In this document: one piece after another, positions 42,645 to 51,997 of the stretch
Position numbering within the stretch: position 1 is the stretch's first letter
Layout: every line of letters begins with the position of its first letter
Assembly: GCA_903826575.1 (NCBI GenBank)
Contig: CAIKEU010000047.1
Coordinates: forward strand, 114,275 to 178,274
Source: an uncultured bacterium
GTDB taxonomy: Bacteria > Actinomycetota > Actinomycetes > S36-B12 > CAIYMF01
Direction: 5' to 3'
DNA: 64,000 nt
Notes under the pieces: model-generated
Databases searched by the model: none
Seen by the model: only the letters and a program-made list of their open reading frames with translations
What the model was told of the DNA's origin: nothing
Program-made: the position numbers and the translations under genes

Positions 42645-44219
42645 TCATTCCCACTCGATAGTCCCCGGCGGCTTGCTCGTCACATCCAGCACAACGCGAT
42701 TAACCTCGCGAACCTCGTTGGTAATGCGCGTTGAGATCTTCGCAAGCAGCTCGTACGGAAGTCGCGACCAATCGGCCGTCATTGCATCCTCGCTCGATAC
42801 CGGACGCAACACAATAGGATGGCCATACGTGCGTCCATCACCTTGCACACCAACAGATCTCACGTCTGCCAATAGCACCACCGGGAACTGCCAGATCGAA
42901 CGATCAAGGCCCGCAGCGGAAACCTCAGCGCGAACAATCGCATCGGCCTCGCGCAGAATTTCAAGACGATCACGCGATACCGCACCAACAATGCGAATCG
43001 CCAAACCCGGGCCAGGGAATGGATGCCGCCACACCATTTCGGCCGGCAATCCAAGCTCCGCACCAACAGCCCGCACTTCATCCTTGAACAGTGCACGCAG
43101 CGGCTCAACAAGAGCGAACTGCAAATCGTCCGGCAATCCGCCCACATTGTGGTGGCTCTTAATGTTTGCCGTTCCCGTGCCACCACCGGATTCCACAACA
43201 TCGGGGTACAGCGTGCCCTGCACGAGGAACTCGACGTCCTGCCCAGCAGATCCTGCCTCTTCCACAACCTCACGTGCTGCATCTTCAAACACGCGGATGA
43301 ACAGCCTGCCTATCGTCTTACGCTTTTCCTCTGGGTCAGTGACCCCGTCGAGTTCAGCCAAGAACCGCTCAGAGGCATCGACGACTTTGAGTCGAATACC
43401 GGTGGCGGCAACGTAGTCATTTTCGACCTGCTCGCGCTCACCCTTGCGCAACAACCCGTGATCGACGAAGACGCACGTCAAGTTGTCGCCAACCGCACGG
43501 TGCACCAGAGCGGCAGCAACAGCGGAATCAACACCACCCGACAGCCCACAGATCACAAGCTTGTCGCCCACCTGCGCGCGGATCGACTCGACTTGCTCGT
43601 CGATCACATTCGACGCCGTCCACGACGGCTCAAGCCCGGCAATCTTGTGCAGGAAGGTTTCGAGAACCGCTTGACCATGCTGACTATGCAGCACCTCAGG
43701 GTGGAACTGCACCCCGGCAAACCGGCGCTCGCCATCTTCGAATGCTGCAACGGGTGCGCCTTCAGTAACTGCCGTCACCGTGAATCCGTCCGGTGCGCGA
43801 TGAACTGAGTCACCGTGAGACATCCACACGATCTGCTCTGACGGCGTTCCGGCAAAAAGTGCCGACGCAGGATCCGTCACGGTCATCGTCGTGCCGCCGA
43901 ACTCTGACAGACCGGTTCGAGCAACATCGCCACCGAGAGCCTGCGCCATCGCTTGGAAGCCGTAGCAAATTCCGAAAATCGGCACGCCCATATCGAACAC
44001 ACCGACGTCGAGCTGCGGCGCCCCTTCGGCGTACACCGACGAGGGGCCACCAGAAAGCACTATCGCCGACGGGTTTTTAGCCGCCATGTCCGCAGCCGTC
44101 ATCGTCGACGGAACGATCTCACTGAAGACATGCGCCTCGCGAACACGTCGGGCGATCAGTTGGGCGTACTGCGCGCCGAAGTCCACGACGAGAACCGGGC
44201 GATGGGCAGTGGCAGTCAC
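42645..44219 (-). CDS. guaA: GMP synthase (glutamine-hydrolysing)
   Basis: 524 aa. The glutamine amidotransferase domain has Cys85 in [11 protein letters not shown] and the His-Glu of FHPEVLHS. The ATP-pyrophosphatase domain carries [12 protein letters not shown], and the C-terminal dimerisation domain ends with the typical KPPGTIEWE. It aminates XMP to GMP and completes the guaB branch encoded at 53-55 kb. It lies 60 bp upstream of the beta-glucosidase gene on the same strand, though no functional link is evident. Confidence 0.97.
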   Translation of the reverse strand: MTATAHRPVLVVDFGAQYAQLIARRVREAHVFSEIVPSTMTAADMAAKNPSAIVLSGGPSSVYAEGAPQLDVGVFDMGVPIFGICYGFQAMAQALGGDVARTGLSEFGGTTMTVTDPASALFAGTPSEQIVWMSHGDSVHRAPDGFTVTAVTEGAPVAAFEDGERRFAGVQFHPEVLHSQHGQAVLETFLHKIAGLEPSWTASNVIDEQVESIRAQVGDKLVICGLSGGVDSAVAAALVHRAVGDNLTCVFVDHGLLRKGEREQVENDYVAATGIRLKVVDASERFLAELDGVTDPEEKRKTIGRLFIRVFEDAAREVVEEAGSAGQDVEFLVQGTLYPDVVESGGGTGTANIKSHHNVGGLPDDLQFALVEPLRALFKDEVRAVGAELGLPAEMVWRHPFPGPGLAIRIVGAVSRDRLEILREADAIVRAEVSAAGLDRSIWQFPVVLLADVRSVGVQGDGRTYGHPIVLRPVSSEDAMTADWSRLPYELLAKISTRITNEVREVNRVVLDVTSKPPGTIEWE

Positions 44220-44324
44220 CTGAAATCACAGGCCCTTCTGGTGAGGGGTTGGATACCGGAATCTTAGTGGCTGAGCCCGGCCACACCTGCGCCGCACCAC
44301 TGCTGGCACTCCTGAGGAAAACCA

Positions 44325-46130
44325 ATGCGACGAATCAAGGGCCCACCCAATAGGCTCGTAGGCGCCATGTCATCGTCGCCGTCGCCGAGCTACCTTCGCG
44401 ATCTCCCTCTGACCGATCCTGGTCAGCCGGAGTACGCGAGCCCATTCTCATTCCTTCGATGGCTGGCCGGGCAGCAATGGCAGACCATCGTTCTGGGCAG
44501 TATCTGGGGCTCGCTATGGCTTGGCGCTCTTGCACTTATGCCGGGGGTGATTGGCCGGGTCATTGAGGCAGCAAAGATCGGCGACCAGCGGGCCATCTTG
44601 ATGTCTACGGCGTTGATCATCGCGTTGGGGATCATCCAAAGCATTGCTGGAATCCTTCGCCACCGAATGGCCGTAACAAATTGGGTCGTAGCATCTAGCC
44701 GCATCCAACAGCTCATCACGCGCAAGGCCGTTGATCTCGGTGGCCAGTTGAGACGAGATATCGCAACCGGCGAGGTCGTGGCCGTAGCGTCCGGCGACGT
44801 GGAAAAGATCGGCTGGTCTCTGGAGGTCCTCGGGCGCCTCATCGGCGCGATTTTCGCATTCCTTCTCGTGGCAATGATTTTGTTGCAAGCGTCAACGCTA
44901 CTGGGGTGCATCGCGCTGATCGGTATTCCACTTCTCGGACTGGTGGTTGGCCCCCTGCTGCGTCCACTGGAAAAGCGCGAATCTGCACAGCGCAAACGCC
45001 TTGGCAGAGCCGCCGAGTTGGCCACCGACACCGTCGCAGGCTTGCGCGTCCTACGCGGAATCGGCGGTGAAGATCTGTTTATCGAGCGATTTCAAGCCGC
45101 CTCCCAGGACGTACGATCCGCGGCCGTCGACGTGGCAAAACTGCGCTCCCTACTAGAGGCAATGCAGGTTGCGCTACCCGGTTTGTTCGTCGTAACAGTC
45201 GTCTGGGTGGGAGCTCACCTTGCGCAGGCGGGCACCATCACCGTCGGACAACTCGTCGCGTTTTATGGATATTCGGCGTTCTTGCTCATGCCGCTTCGCA
45301 TCTTCATGGAAGCTGCTGAGGCGGGTACGAAGGCTTACGTGTCGGCCGGCCGCGTAATCCGCGTCCTCGGCCTCGTCCGCGACGACCAAGACGCACCACG
45401 CGATTCACAAGCTCCCGATCTCACGGCCGCCCGGCTTCAGGATCCGATCTCCGGGCTAACGATCGAGCCCGGGATCTTCACGGCCGTCGTCTGCGCAGAG
45501 CAGTCAACTGCTGACGAAATCGCGGTTCGGCTTGCAGGTATCGACGCGACCGGCCTTGACGTACTGATCGGCGACATCACACTCGGGCGAATTCCACGCA
45601 CCGAACTTCGCGATCTAGTTTTGGTCCAGGACAAAGACCCAGCTCTTCTTTCCGGCACTCTGCGTCAATTACTGGACGTCCCGGGAAGCGGGCGCATCAC
45701 CGTACCCGAAGCCATTGAGGTAGCGTCGGCCGAGGACGTGCTCGACAGTTTGGTTGATACGTCCAGCGGGGGCGGCGATCCCATGGACGCGATGATCACC
45801 GAACGCGGACGATCGCTATCGGGTGGACAACGTCAACGTCTCGCCCTGGCTCGATCTTTGCTGGCTGATGCGCCCATTCTTGTACTCGACGAACCCACCA
45901 GTGCGGTTGATGCACACACTGAGGCCCGCATCGCCGGCAATCTGGTCGATTTCCGCGCCGGCATGACGACCGTGGTGATGACCTCGTCTCCGTTGGTCCT
46001 TGATCGCGCCGACTCGGTGGTCTTGATTGTCGAAGGCCGAGTTGCCGCAACGGGTCGTCATCGCGAACTACTTCACGGCAATTCCGATTACCGTGCGGTC
46101 GTTACCCGCGAGGAGGTGAACTCCGCATGA
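44325..46130 (+). CDS. ABC exporter half-transporter with degenerate nucleotide-binding domain
   Basis: 601 aa, start supported by GAGGA ahead of ATG 44325 (an ATG at 44367 is possible). Six transmembrane helices occupy about 50-330. The nucleotide-binding domain lacks a P-loop: where GxxGxGKST should be, residues 387-399 read AVVCAEQSTADEI, with no lysine. The switch His is also gone (TSSPLVLD, about 553-560). Yet the signature LSGGQ (498-502), the Walker B and Glu (ILVLDE) and the Q-loop Gln435 remain. This is the non-hydrolytic half of a heterodimer with the next gene, which overlaps it by 4 bp. Substrate unknown. Confidence 0.88.
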   Translation: MRRIKGPPNRLVGAMSSSPSPSYLRDLPLTDPGQPEYASPFSFLRWLAGQQWQTIVLGSIWGSLWLGALALMPGVIGRVIEAAKIGDQRAILMSTALIIALGIIQSIAGILRHRMAVTNWVVASSRIQQLITRKAVDLGGQLRRDIATGEVVAVASGDVEKIGWSLEVLGRLIGAIFAFLLVAMILLQASTLLGCIALIGIPLLGLVVGPLLRPLEKRESAQRKRLGRAAELATDTVAGLRVLRGIGGEDLFIERFQAASQDVRSAAVDVAKLRSLLEAMQVALPGLFVVTVVWVGAHLAQAGTITVGQLVAFYGYSAFLLMPLRIFMEAAEAGTKAYVSAGRVIRVLGLVRDDQDAPRDSQAPDLTAARLQDPISGLTIEPGIFTAVVCAEQSTADEIAVRLAGIDATGLDVLIGDITLGRIPRTELRDLVLVQDKDPALLSGTLRQLLDVPGSGRITVPEAIEVASAEDVLDSLVDTSSGGGDPMDAMITERGRSLSGGQRQRLALARSLLADAPILVLDEPTSAVDAHTEARIAGNLVDFRAGMTTVVMTSSPLVLDRADSVVLIVEGRVAATGRHRELLHGNSDYRAVVTREEVNSA

Positions 46131-47908
46131 GGCCACCCGAGGATGCAATCGAAGCATCAACCCTCACCGGCACTGCACTCCCGATCGCACAGGAAGCAAC
46201 GATCCGGCGCTACGTTCGTTCACTTGTGAAGCGACATCGCAAAATGTTCACCGCCGTCGTCGGATTCCACTCTGTCGCCTCGATTTCTGGGCTTGTCGGA
46301 CCGTTCGTGCTTGGGGCACTTGTCGAGAGTTTGGCGACGGGTAGTGCCGGAATGGGGATCGACGTCGCCGCCGGAATTTTCGTCGTTGCGCTACTCATTC
46401 AGACCGTGTTTACTCGCTCCACTCGGCTGCGTGCCAGCATCCTTGGCGAGGAGGTTCTGGCAGATCTTCGCGAGGATTTCCTCAAGCGTGCGGTCTCCCT
46501 TCCCACCGGCGTCGTTGAACGGGCGGGTACCGGCGACCTCGTTTCGCGGGCGACCGTCGACATTGACAAGCTCAATCACGCGGTTCGCGATGCCGTTCCA
46601 CAAATCACGATTTCCCTCGTCACTGCTGTGTTTGTGGCCATTGCCATGGTGGTTTCGGCGCCAATCTTGGCGTTGACATGGCTGCTGGCCGTACCGCCGA
46701 TCTGGTTGTCGTCGCGCTGGTACTTCCGTAAGGCCCCACAGGCTTATCGCGCCGAATCAGCCACCTACGCCGCCGTAACCTCATCAGTCGCGGAGACGGT
46801 TGACTCGGGACGCACTATCGAGCTTTACCAGCTAGAGCAGACTCGGATTGCTGAGACTGATCGGCGAATTCACCGCTGGGTGCAGTGGGAGCGCTACACG
46901 CTGTGGCTGCGTTGTCGATGGTTCCCAGCAATCGAGGCGGGTTATCTACTTCCACTAGCTGGAGTGCTCTGCTTCGGCGGCCTGCTCGTCATCCACGGAA
47001 CGATCTCACTAGGCGAACTCACCACTGGCCTACTTCTGACGCAGATGCTCACTGAACCAGTCGACGAAATGCTCATGTGGTACGACGAGATCCAGGTCGG
47101 ACAAGCATCACTTGCTCGGCTAGTTGGGGTGCAAGAGGTTCAAGACCCAGAGACCGACTCCGATCTCGAACCACTCGATGACCGCCTCGTCGTCGACGAC
47201 GTCCGCTTCGGTTACCGAGCGGGCAAGGACGTGCTGCACGGTATCGATCTCGACGTTGCGCCGGGCGAACGCTTGGCCCTCGTCGGGCCATCGGGGGCGG
47301 GTAAGTCCACGCTGGGTCGATTGATGGCTGGGATTTACGCTCCTCGCACCGGATCGGTTGAGATGGGTGGGGCCGAACTCGCACGGATGCCCGCGGAGAA
47401 CGTTCGCAGCCAAGTGGCATTGGTAAATCAGGAGCATCACGTTTTTGTGGGCACCATGCGCGACAACATGCTGCTCGCCAAACGTGATGCAAGCGATGAG
47501 GGCATCTTGTCTGCACTCGATTCCGTCGACGCATCGCCGTGGGTGGACACGCTGCCAGAGGGCCTGGACACCGAGGTTGGTTCCGGCGGATTCTCGCTAT
47601 CCCCCGGCCAATCGCAGCAACTCGCCCTAGCACGTCTGATCCTGGCGAACCCACACACTCTGGTGCTTGACGAGGCAACGTCACTTCTCGATCCGCGCGC
47701 CGCCCGACACCTCGAGCGGTCGCTCAACGCTGTTCTCGAAGGTCGAACGGTAATCGCAATCGCCCACCGCCTACACACCGCATACGATGCCGACCGCATC
47801 GCCGTCGTCGAGCACGGAATGATCAGCGAGCTAGGGAGCCACGATGAACTCGTCGCTGCTGATGGAGCGTACGCCGCCCTATGGCGTAGTTGGCGCGACG
47901 CAGACTAG
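46127..47908 (+). CDS. ABC exporter half-transporter with intact P-loop
   Basis: 593 aa, start ATG overlapping the stop of the previous half (ATGA). Six transmembrane helices are followed by a nucleotide-binding domain with Walker A GPSGAGKST (387-395), Q-loop Gln435, Walker B LVLDE with Glu516, and switch His547 in AHRLH. Its signature is altered to LSPGQ (491-495). In a heterodimer with the preceding subunit, this P-loop pairs with the partner's intact LSGGQ, giving one competent ATP site; the opposite site has neither a P-loop nor a standard signature. Exporters of this form move drugs, lipids or peptides. Convergent with the GMC oxidase gene. Confidence 0.9.
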   Translation: MRPPEDAIEASTLTGTALPIAQEATIRRYVRSLVKRHRKMFTAVVGFHSVASISGLVGPFVLGALVESLATGSAGMGIDVAAGIFVVALLIQTVFTRSTRLRASILGEEVLADLREDFLKRAVSLPTGVVERAGTGDLVSRATVDIDKLNHAVRDAVPQITISLVTAVFVAIAMVVSAPILALTWLLAVPPIWLSSRWYFRKAPQAYRAESATYAAVTSSVAETVDSGRTIELYQLEQTRIAETDRRIHRWVQWERYTLWLRCRWFPAIEAGYLLPLAGVLCFGGLLVIHGTISLGELTTGLLLTQMLTEPVDEMLMWYDEIQVGQASLARLVGVQEVQDPETDSDLEPLDDRLVVDDVRFGYRAGKDVLHGIDLDVAPGERLALVGPSGAGKSTLGRLMAGIYAPRTGSVEMGGAELARMPAENVRSQVALVNQEHHVFVGTMRDNMLLAKRDASDEGILSALDSVDASPWVDTLPEGLDTEVGSGGFSLSPGQSQQLALARLILANPHTLVLDEATSLLDPRAARHLERSLNAVLEGRTVIAIAHRLHTAYDADRIAVVEHGMISELGSHDELVAADGAYAALWRSWRDAD

Positions 47909-47924
47909 TCGGGGCGCAGAAAAT

Positions 47925-49652
47925 TCAGTCCGTGAGTTGCTCTGTTGACACACCAGAGTGCTTAATCTCGACGATCGGTAGTCGCAGAACTGTCGGCGCA
48001 TGCGGTGGCACGACAGGGTTATTCGGCGAGATTGGCTGCACGGGAACATAAGCCGAACCAACCTCGGGACGTCGATCTTCCTCACCCTTGTTCGGCCAGA
48101 AGGCCATTGCTCGCTCCGCCTGCGCCGTGATAGTCAGTGACGGATTCACGCCGAGATTCGCCGAAACCGCTGAGCCGTCAACGATATGCAAGCCGTCGTA
48201 GCCGAAAACCCGCTGATACGCATCGATCACGCCGTGCTCGGCGTCTTTACCGATGCAGCAGCCGCCGACGAAGTGCGCCGTCATCGGCGCATCAATCAGA
48301 TCACCGAGTTGCCCCATGGGGAAGCCGTCGATCTTTTCTGCGAGCAATCGCGCTGCCTCGTTCCCTTCGGGAATCCACGTCGGGTTCGGAACCCCTTCAC
48401 CTTGACGCGACGTGATTTTGAATCGTCCAAGAATCGATTTTGCACCGCTTACCGTCACCGAGTTTTCAACCGATTGCATCACCAGTGCCACCGCACCACG
48501 CTCTGACCAATGCCGGACGCTTAACGAGCGCACAGCATCCCCAGGGTTAGCTGCCACCGTTTGCAACCACACCTTCCAGCGGCTGACACCCTCTTTACCG
48601 TCGGTGAGAACGGTGCCGAGCAAGCCCATGAGATTGCTGCCCTTGCCGTAACGAACGGACTCAACGTGCGTGCGCTCGTTGGGATAGAACGACGAAGTGA
48701 TTGCAACTCCGCGGGTGAAGTCCGTGTCTTTACTGCGCGAGATAGCGCCAACAATCGATTCGGAGTTCGTCCGCGAGTGATAGCCAAGCCGTGACGACAG
48801 CCGCGGAAGAACCCCTTCATCGCGCATCTGATGCAGCAGCTTCTGCGTGTTGAACGTACCCGCCGCAACCACAACCTGATCAGCGGTGAACGTCGTACCC
48901 GCCTTCAACAACGGGCCAGTACGTACGGTGTCGATTACATAACCACCACCGGCACGCTCGCGGATCGCGGTGACCGTCGTCATGGGATGAACAACCGCAC
49001 CAGCCTTTTCCGCGAGACCAAGGTAGTTCTTAGGCAGGGTGTTCTTCGCATTGTGGCGGCAGCCAGTCATGCATTCACCACATTCGCGGCACCCGGCGCG
49101 ATCTGGTCCAATCCCACCGAAGTACGGATCCGGAACGGTAACACCCGCAGGTGCGCCGAAGAACACTCCGACGGGCGTGAGCCGGAAGGTGTCGCCAACA
49201 CCCATTTCGTCAGCCACTTCGGCAAAAGCATCATCTAGCGGCGACCGGCGAGGAACATCTTCAACACCCAGCATGCGGCTGGCCTGGTCGTAGTAGGGGG
49301 CGAGTTCGCTTTCCCAATCAGTGATGCCGGCCCACTGCGGATCTTTAAAAAACTGTGTCGGCGGGACATAAAGAGTGTTCGCGTACACCAGCGATCCGCC
49401 GCCGACGCCCGCACCACACAGAACAACCGCATCTGGCAATAGGTGAATGCGTTGAATTCCAAACAGACCAAGTGCCGGGGCAAAGAGGAAGTCTTTGATC
49501 CGCCATGACGTGACAGCGAAATCCTTGTCCTCGAATCGTCGACCCGCTTCCAAGACGCCGACTCGATAACCCTTCTCCGTCAGACGTAGGGCGGTGACGC
49601 TGCCACCGAAACCTGAGCCGACAACAAGCACGTCGTAATGAACGGACGTCAC
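47925..49652 (-). CDS. GMC family oxidoreductase, cholesterol-oxidase-like
   Basis: 575 aa from a GTG at 49652, overlapping the previous stop by 4 bp (GTGA). The FAD fold is VLVVGSGFGGSVTALRL, with CGAGVGGGSLVYANTLY behind it. A Cys-rich loop CRECGECMTGCRHNAKNTL follows, and the C-terminal GMC segment reads FVGGCCIGKD and VNPSLTITAQAERAM. This is the family of Mycobacterium ChoD; whether it oxidises cholesterol, another sterol or another alcohol is open, and ChoD itself is debated. It neighbours gabD2 and guaB3, as choD neighbours guaB3 in Mycobacterium. No signal peptide. Confidence 0.85.
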   Translation of the reverse strand: MTSVHYDVLVVGSGFGGSVTALRLTEKGYRVGVLEAGRRFEDKDFAVTSWRIKDFLFAPALGLFGIQRIHLLPDAVVLCGAGVGGGSLVYANTLYVPPTQFFKDPQWAGITDWESELAPYYDQASRMLGVEDVPRRSPLDDAFAEVADEMGVGDTFRLTPVGVFFGAPAGVTVPDPYFGGIGPDRAGCRECGECMTGCRHNAKNTLPKNYLGLAEKAGAVVHPMTTVTAIRERAGGGYVIDTVRTGPLLKAGTTFTADQVVVAAGTFNTQKLLHQMRDEGVLPRLSSRLGYHSRTNSESIVGAISRSKDTDFTRGVAITSSFYPNERTHVESVRYGKGSNLMGLLGTVLTDGKEGVSRWKVWLQTVAANPGDAVRSLSVRHWSERGAVALVMQSVENSVTVSGAKSILGRFKITSRQGEGVPNPTWIPEGNEAARLLAEKIDGFPMGQLGDLIDAPMTAHFVGGCCIGKDAEHGVIDAYQRVFGYDGLHIVDGSAVSANLGVNPSLTITAQAERAMAFWPNKGEEDRRPEVGSAYVPVQPISPNNPVVPPHAPTVLRLPIVEIKHSGVSTEQLTD

Positions 49653-51223
49653 TTCACACCAAGCTTCTTCAACGCCTTGAACGCTGACGTCATCATTGCC
49701 GCCCACTGCTCGTCTGTACGTCCGAAAGGCGCACCAAAGCCGAGCCCGCGCTGGGTCGAAACCGTTTGCGACTCAGTGTATTTCAGGATTCCTTCACTAC
49801 CGTGTCGACGACCTAGGCCAGATGACTTCATCCCACCCATGGGAGAGGAGATTGATGCCCACGCGGCGCCGTATGCCTCATTGATGTTCACCGTTCCCGC
49901 CTGAATTCGAGCCGCCATCGCACGAGCAACATCGTTGTCCTTGGTGAGGATGGCCGCATTCAAACCAAACTCACTGTCGTTGGCGCGAGCAATCGCGTCA
50001 TCGTCCGTTGCGAACATATAGACGGCAGCCACTGGGCCGAAGGTTTCTTCACGACACAGCGACATCGACTCGGTAACATTCGTCAGCAATGTGGGTGCGT
50101 AGAAGTATGGGCCAACATCGGGGCGCGTGTACCCACCCGTCAGCACGGTGGCACCCTTTGCGACGGCGTCTTGCACATGCGCAGTCACGCGCTCAAGCTG
50201 TCGACCTGAGATCAACGAGCCCATGTCAGAACCCCAGGCGACGTCAGCCGTTAACTTCATGGCCTCGACCTGAGATACGAAAGCCGGGACGAAACGATCA
50301 GCGATCGAAGCATCCACCAGAATTCGCTCTGTACCAACACATAGTTGCCCAGCGTTTCCAAAGGCAGCCCGAACAGCGATTTCGACTGACCGCTCGATGT
50401 CGGCATCACCGCGAACAATCAGAGCGTTCTTACCTCCGAGTTCCAGCGAGCAACCAATGAGTCGCTGTCCGCACGCAGCGGCCACCTCACGTCCGACCCG
50501 CGTCGACCCGGTGAAGCTGATGTAATCTGCGCGGTCAACGAGCATTGGCCCCAGCACTGGACCGTCACCAATGACGATCGTCATCACACCTTCAGGCAAT
50601 CCGGCCGCACGAAGCAGATCAAGGGCCCAGAGCGCAGTGACGGTCGTCTGAAGATCCGGGCGGAGCACGACCGCGTTTCCCGCGAGCAATGCAGGCAGCG
50701 CGTCGGTCACCGCCAGCGTGATTGGGTAGTTCCACGGCGAGATGATGCCCACAACACCCTTGGGGTGATGGTGTACGACGGTGTCAGTCAACAGCGGAAA
50801 CACACCTTGACGATGCTCAGTTGCAATATGGCCCGGGCCGGCCTGCGCGTAATAGCGCGCATTCAATGCGCAGTCAGCAAGCTCTTCAAACGCATCACGG
50901 CGCGCCTTGCCCGTTTCGATTTGGGCAATGTTCATCCCCTCGTCCTGGCGGGCTAACACGAGATCGTGAAATCGTTCGAGAACCGTGGCACGTTCGCGCA
51001 CAGACTGAGCGGCCCATCCACGCTGCGCTCGGCGGGCCATCTCGAAGGCGTGGTCGACGTCAGACTCAGTGGACAGGGGAATCCGTGCCGCTAGCCCACC
51101 CGTAAACGGGGCGATCGTCGAGTGAAGTTCGGCCAACGCACCAACGACGGCATTGACGACAAGACGTTGCACCAACGCGTCATCGAGTTGCGGGGCAGCC
51201 AGATCAGCAGGCGTCTGTGTCAT
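49649..51223 (-). CDS. gabD2: Succinic semialdehyde dehydrogenase (aldehyde dehydrogenase family)
   Basis: 524 aa. Catalytic Cys295 lies in AFGNAGQLCVGTERI and Glu261 in SLELGGKNALIV; the cofactor segment ISPWNYPITLAV and FTGSTRVGREVA are normal. The residue usually Lys in the cofactor-binding VxKPD motif is Arg (VVLRPD, Arg188), a substitution worth checking. Its length and overall form fit NADP-dependent GabD2-type enzymes, converting succinic semialdehyde to succinate. The stop overlaps the GMC oxidase start by 4 bp. Other aliphatic aldehydes cannot be ruled out. Confidence 0.82.
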   Translation of the reverse strand: MTQTPADLAAPQLDDALVQRLVVNAVVGALAELHSTIAPFTGGLAARIPLSTESDVDHAFEMARRAQRGWAAQSVRERATVLERFHDLVLARQDEGMNIAQIETGKARRDAFEELADCALNARYYAQAGPGHIATEHRQGVFPLLTDTVVHHHPKGVVGIISPWNYPITLAVTDALPALLAGNAVVLRPDLQTTVTALWALDLLRAAGLPEGVMTIVIGDGPVLGPMLVDRADYISFTGSTRVGREVAAACGQRLIGCSLELGGKNALIVRGDADIERSVEIAVRAAFGNAGQLCVGTERILVDASIADRFVPAFVSQVEAMKLTADVAWGSDMGSLISGRQLERVTAHVQDAVAKGATVLTGGYTRPDVGPYFYAPTLLTNVTESMSLCREETFGPVAAVYMFATDDDAIARANDSEFGLNAAILTKDNDVARAMAARIQAGTVNINEAYGAAWASISSPMGGMKSSGLGRRHGSEGILKYTESQTVSTQRGLGFGAPFGRTDEQWAAMMTSAFKALKKLGVK

Positions 51224-51304
51224 GTCCTGAGCGTAAACCCATGAACGCGGCGTAGAAAGCCGTAAAGGCTGCGAGAACTGACATGCGCGGCCGTCACGGC
51301 GCTG

Positions 51305-51997
51305 TCAGTCGATGGCAGAAAGCGGCACGAATGTGAAACCCTCGGCCCTAAGTCGGGGAACGAGTATCTTGACCGCCTCAACAGCCAGATTGCCGGCGCG
51401 CATTTGTTCACCGGGAGTCCCCGGGTCGGCCGTACTGTCATGCATAAGTACGACCCCAGAGCCATGTTCGAGTGCGGTCTTCACGTACGAGTTAGCACAC
51501 TCTTGCGGGCTGCCCATATCCCACCAGAACTGCCAGTCCATACCGTCGAGATCCCACCCATAATTCGCGCTATGGCCAGTCAGAATCGTCTCGTCGGCCC
51601 GTACCGCTGCTTCGATCCGCGCATCCCATTCACCCCACGGAGGCCGAAATGGGATCGGGCCCTCCACACCACAATCACCTAGAATCTGCCGCGTGCTGTT
51701 CAACTCATCTCGGATGGAGTCGTCGTCCAACTCGGGTAGGTGACGATGCGACCACGTGTGATTGCCAACGCGATGGCCAAGTGCCAACACCTGCATGGGG
51801 ATCTCACGGTGCTGTTCAACATGCTTGCCACACATGAAGAACGTGGCGTCGATCTGTTCGTCGGCTAAGTACTGAGCCAATTCCACTGTCCTGGGACCGC
51901 GACCTGGCCCGTCAGTGGCTCCCGGCCCGTCATCGAAGGTGAACACCAGCGACCGCTCGGGTAACCGACCGGCACCAAATCGTAGGGTGGTGTCCAT
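51305..51997 (-). CDS. NodB-domain polysaccharide deacetylase family protein
   Basis: 230 aa. The metal-binding Asp pair is TFDDGPGATDG (Asp22, Asp23) and the His pair is GNHTWSHRHLPE (His80, His84); motif 3 is PFRPPWGEWD and motif 5 VVLMHDS. No signal peptide or membrane anchor is visible, unusual for a family that mostly acts on cell-wall or capsular glycans, so it may be cytosolic, anchored by other means, or act on a small molecule. Its start shares one base with the guaB3 stop (TGATG), so translation is coupled. Confidence 0.83.
   Translation of the reverse strand: MDTTLRFGAGRLPERSLVFTFDDGPGATDGPGRGPRTVELAQYLADEQIDATFFMCGKHVEQHREIPMQVLALGHRVGNHTWSHRHLPELDDDSIRDELNSTRQILGDCGVEGPIPFRPPWGEWDARIEAAVRADETILTGHSANYGWDLDGMDWQFWWDMGSPQECANSYVKTALEHGSGVVLMHDSTADPGTPGEQMRAGNLAVEAVKILVPRLRAEGFTFVPLSAID

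Noticed and set aside
42613..43808. Long plus-strand open frames (over 260 codons) across guaA
   Set aside because: They are antisense to a clear GMP synthase; composition is Arg/Ser/Pro-rich as expected for shadow frames in GC-rich DNA.
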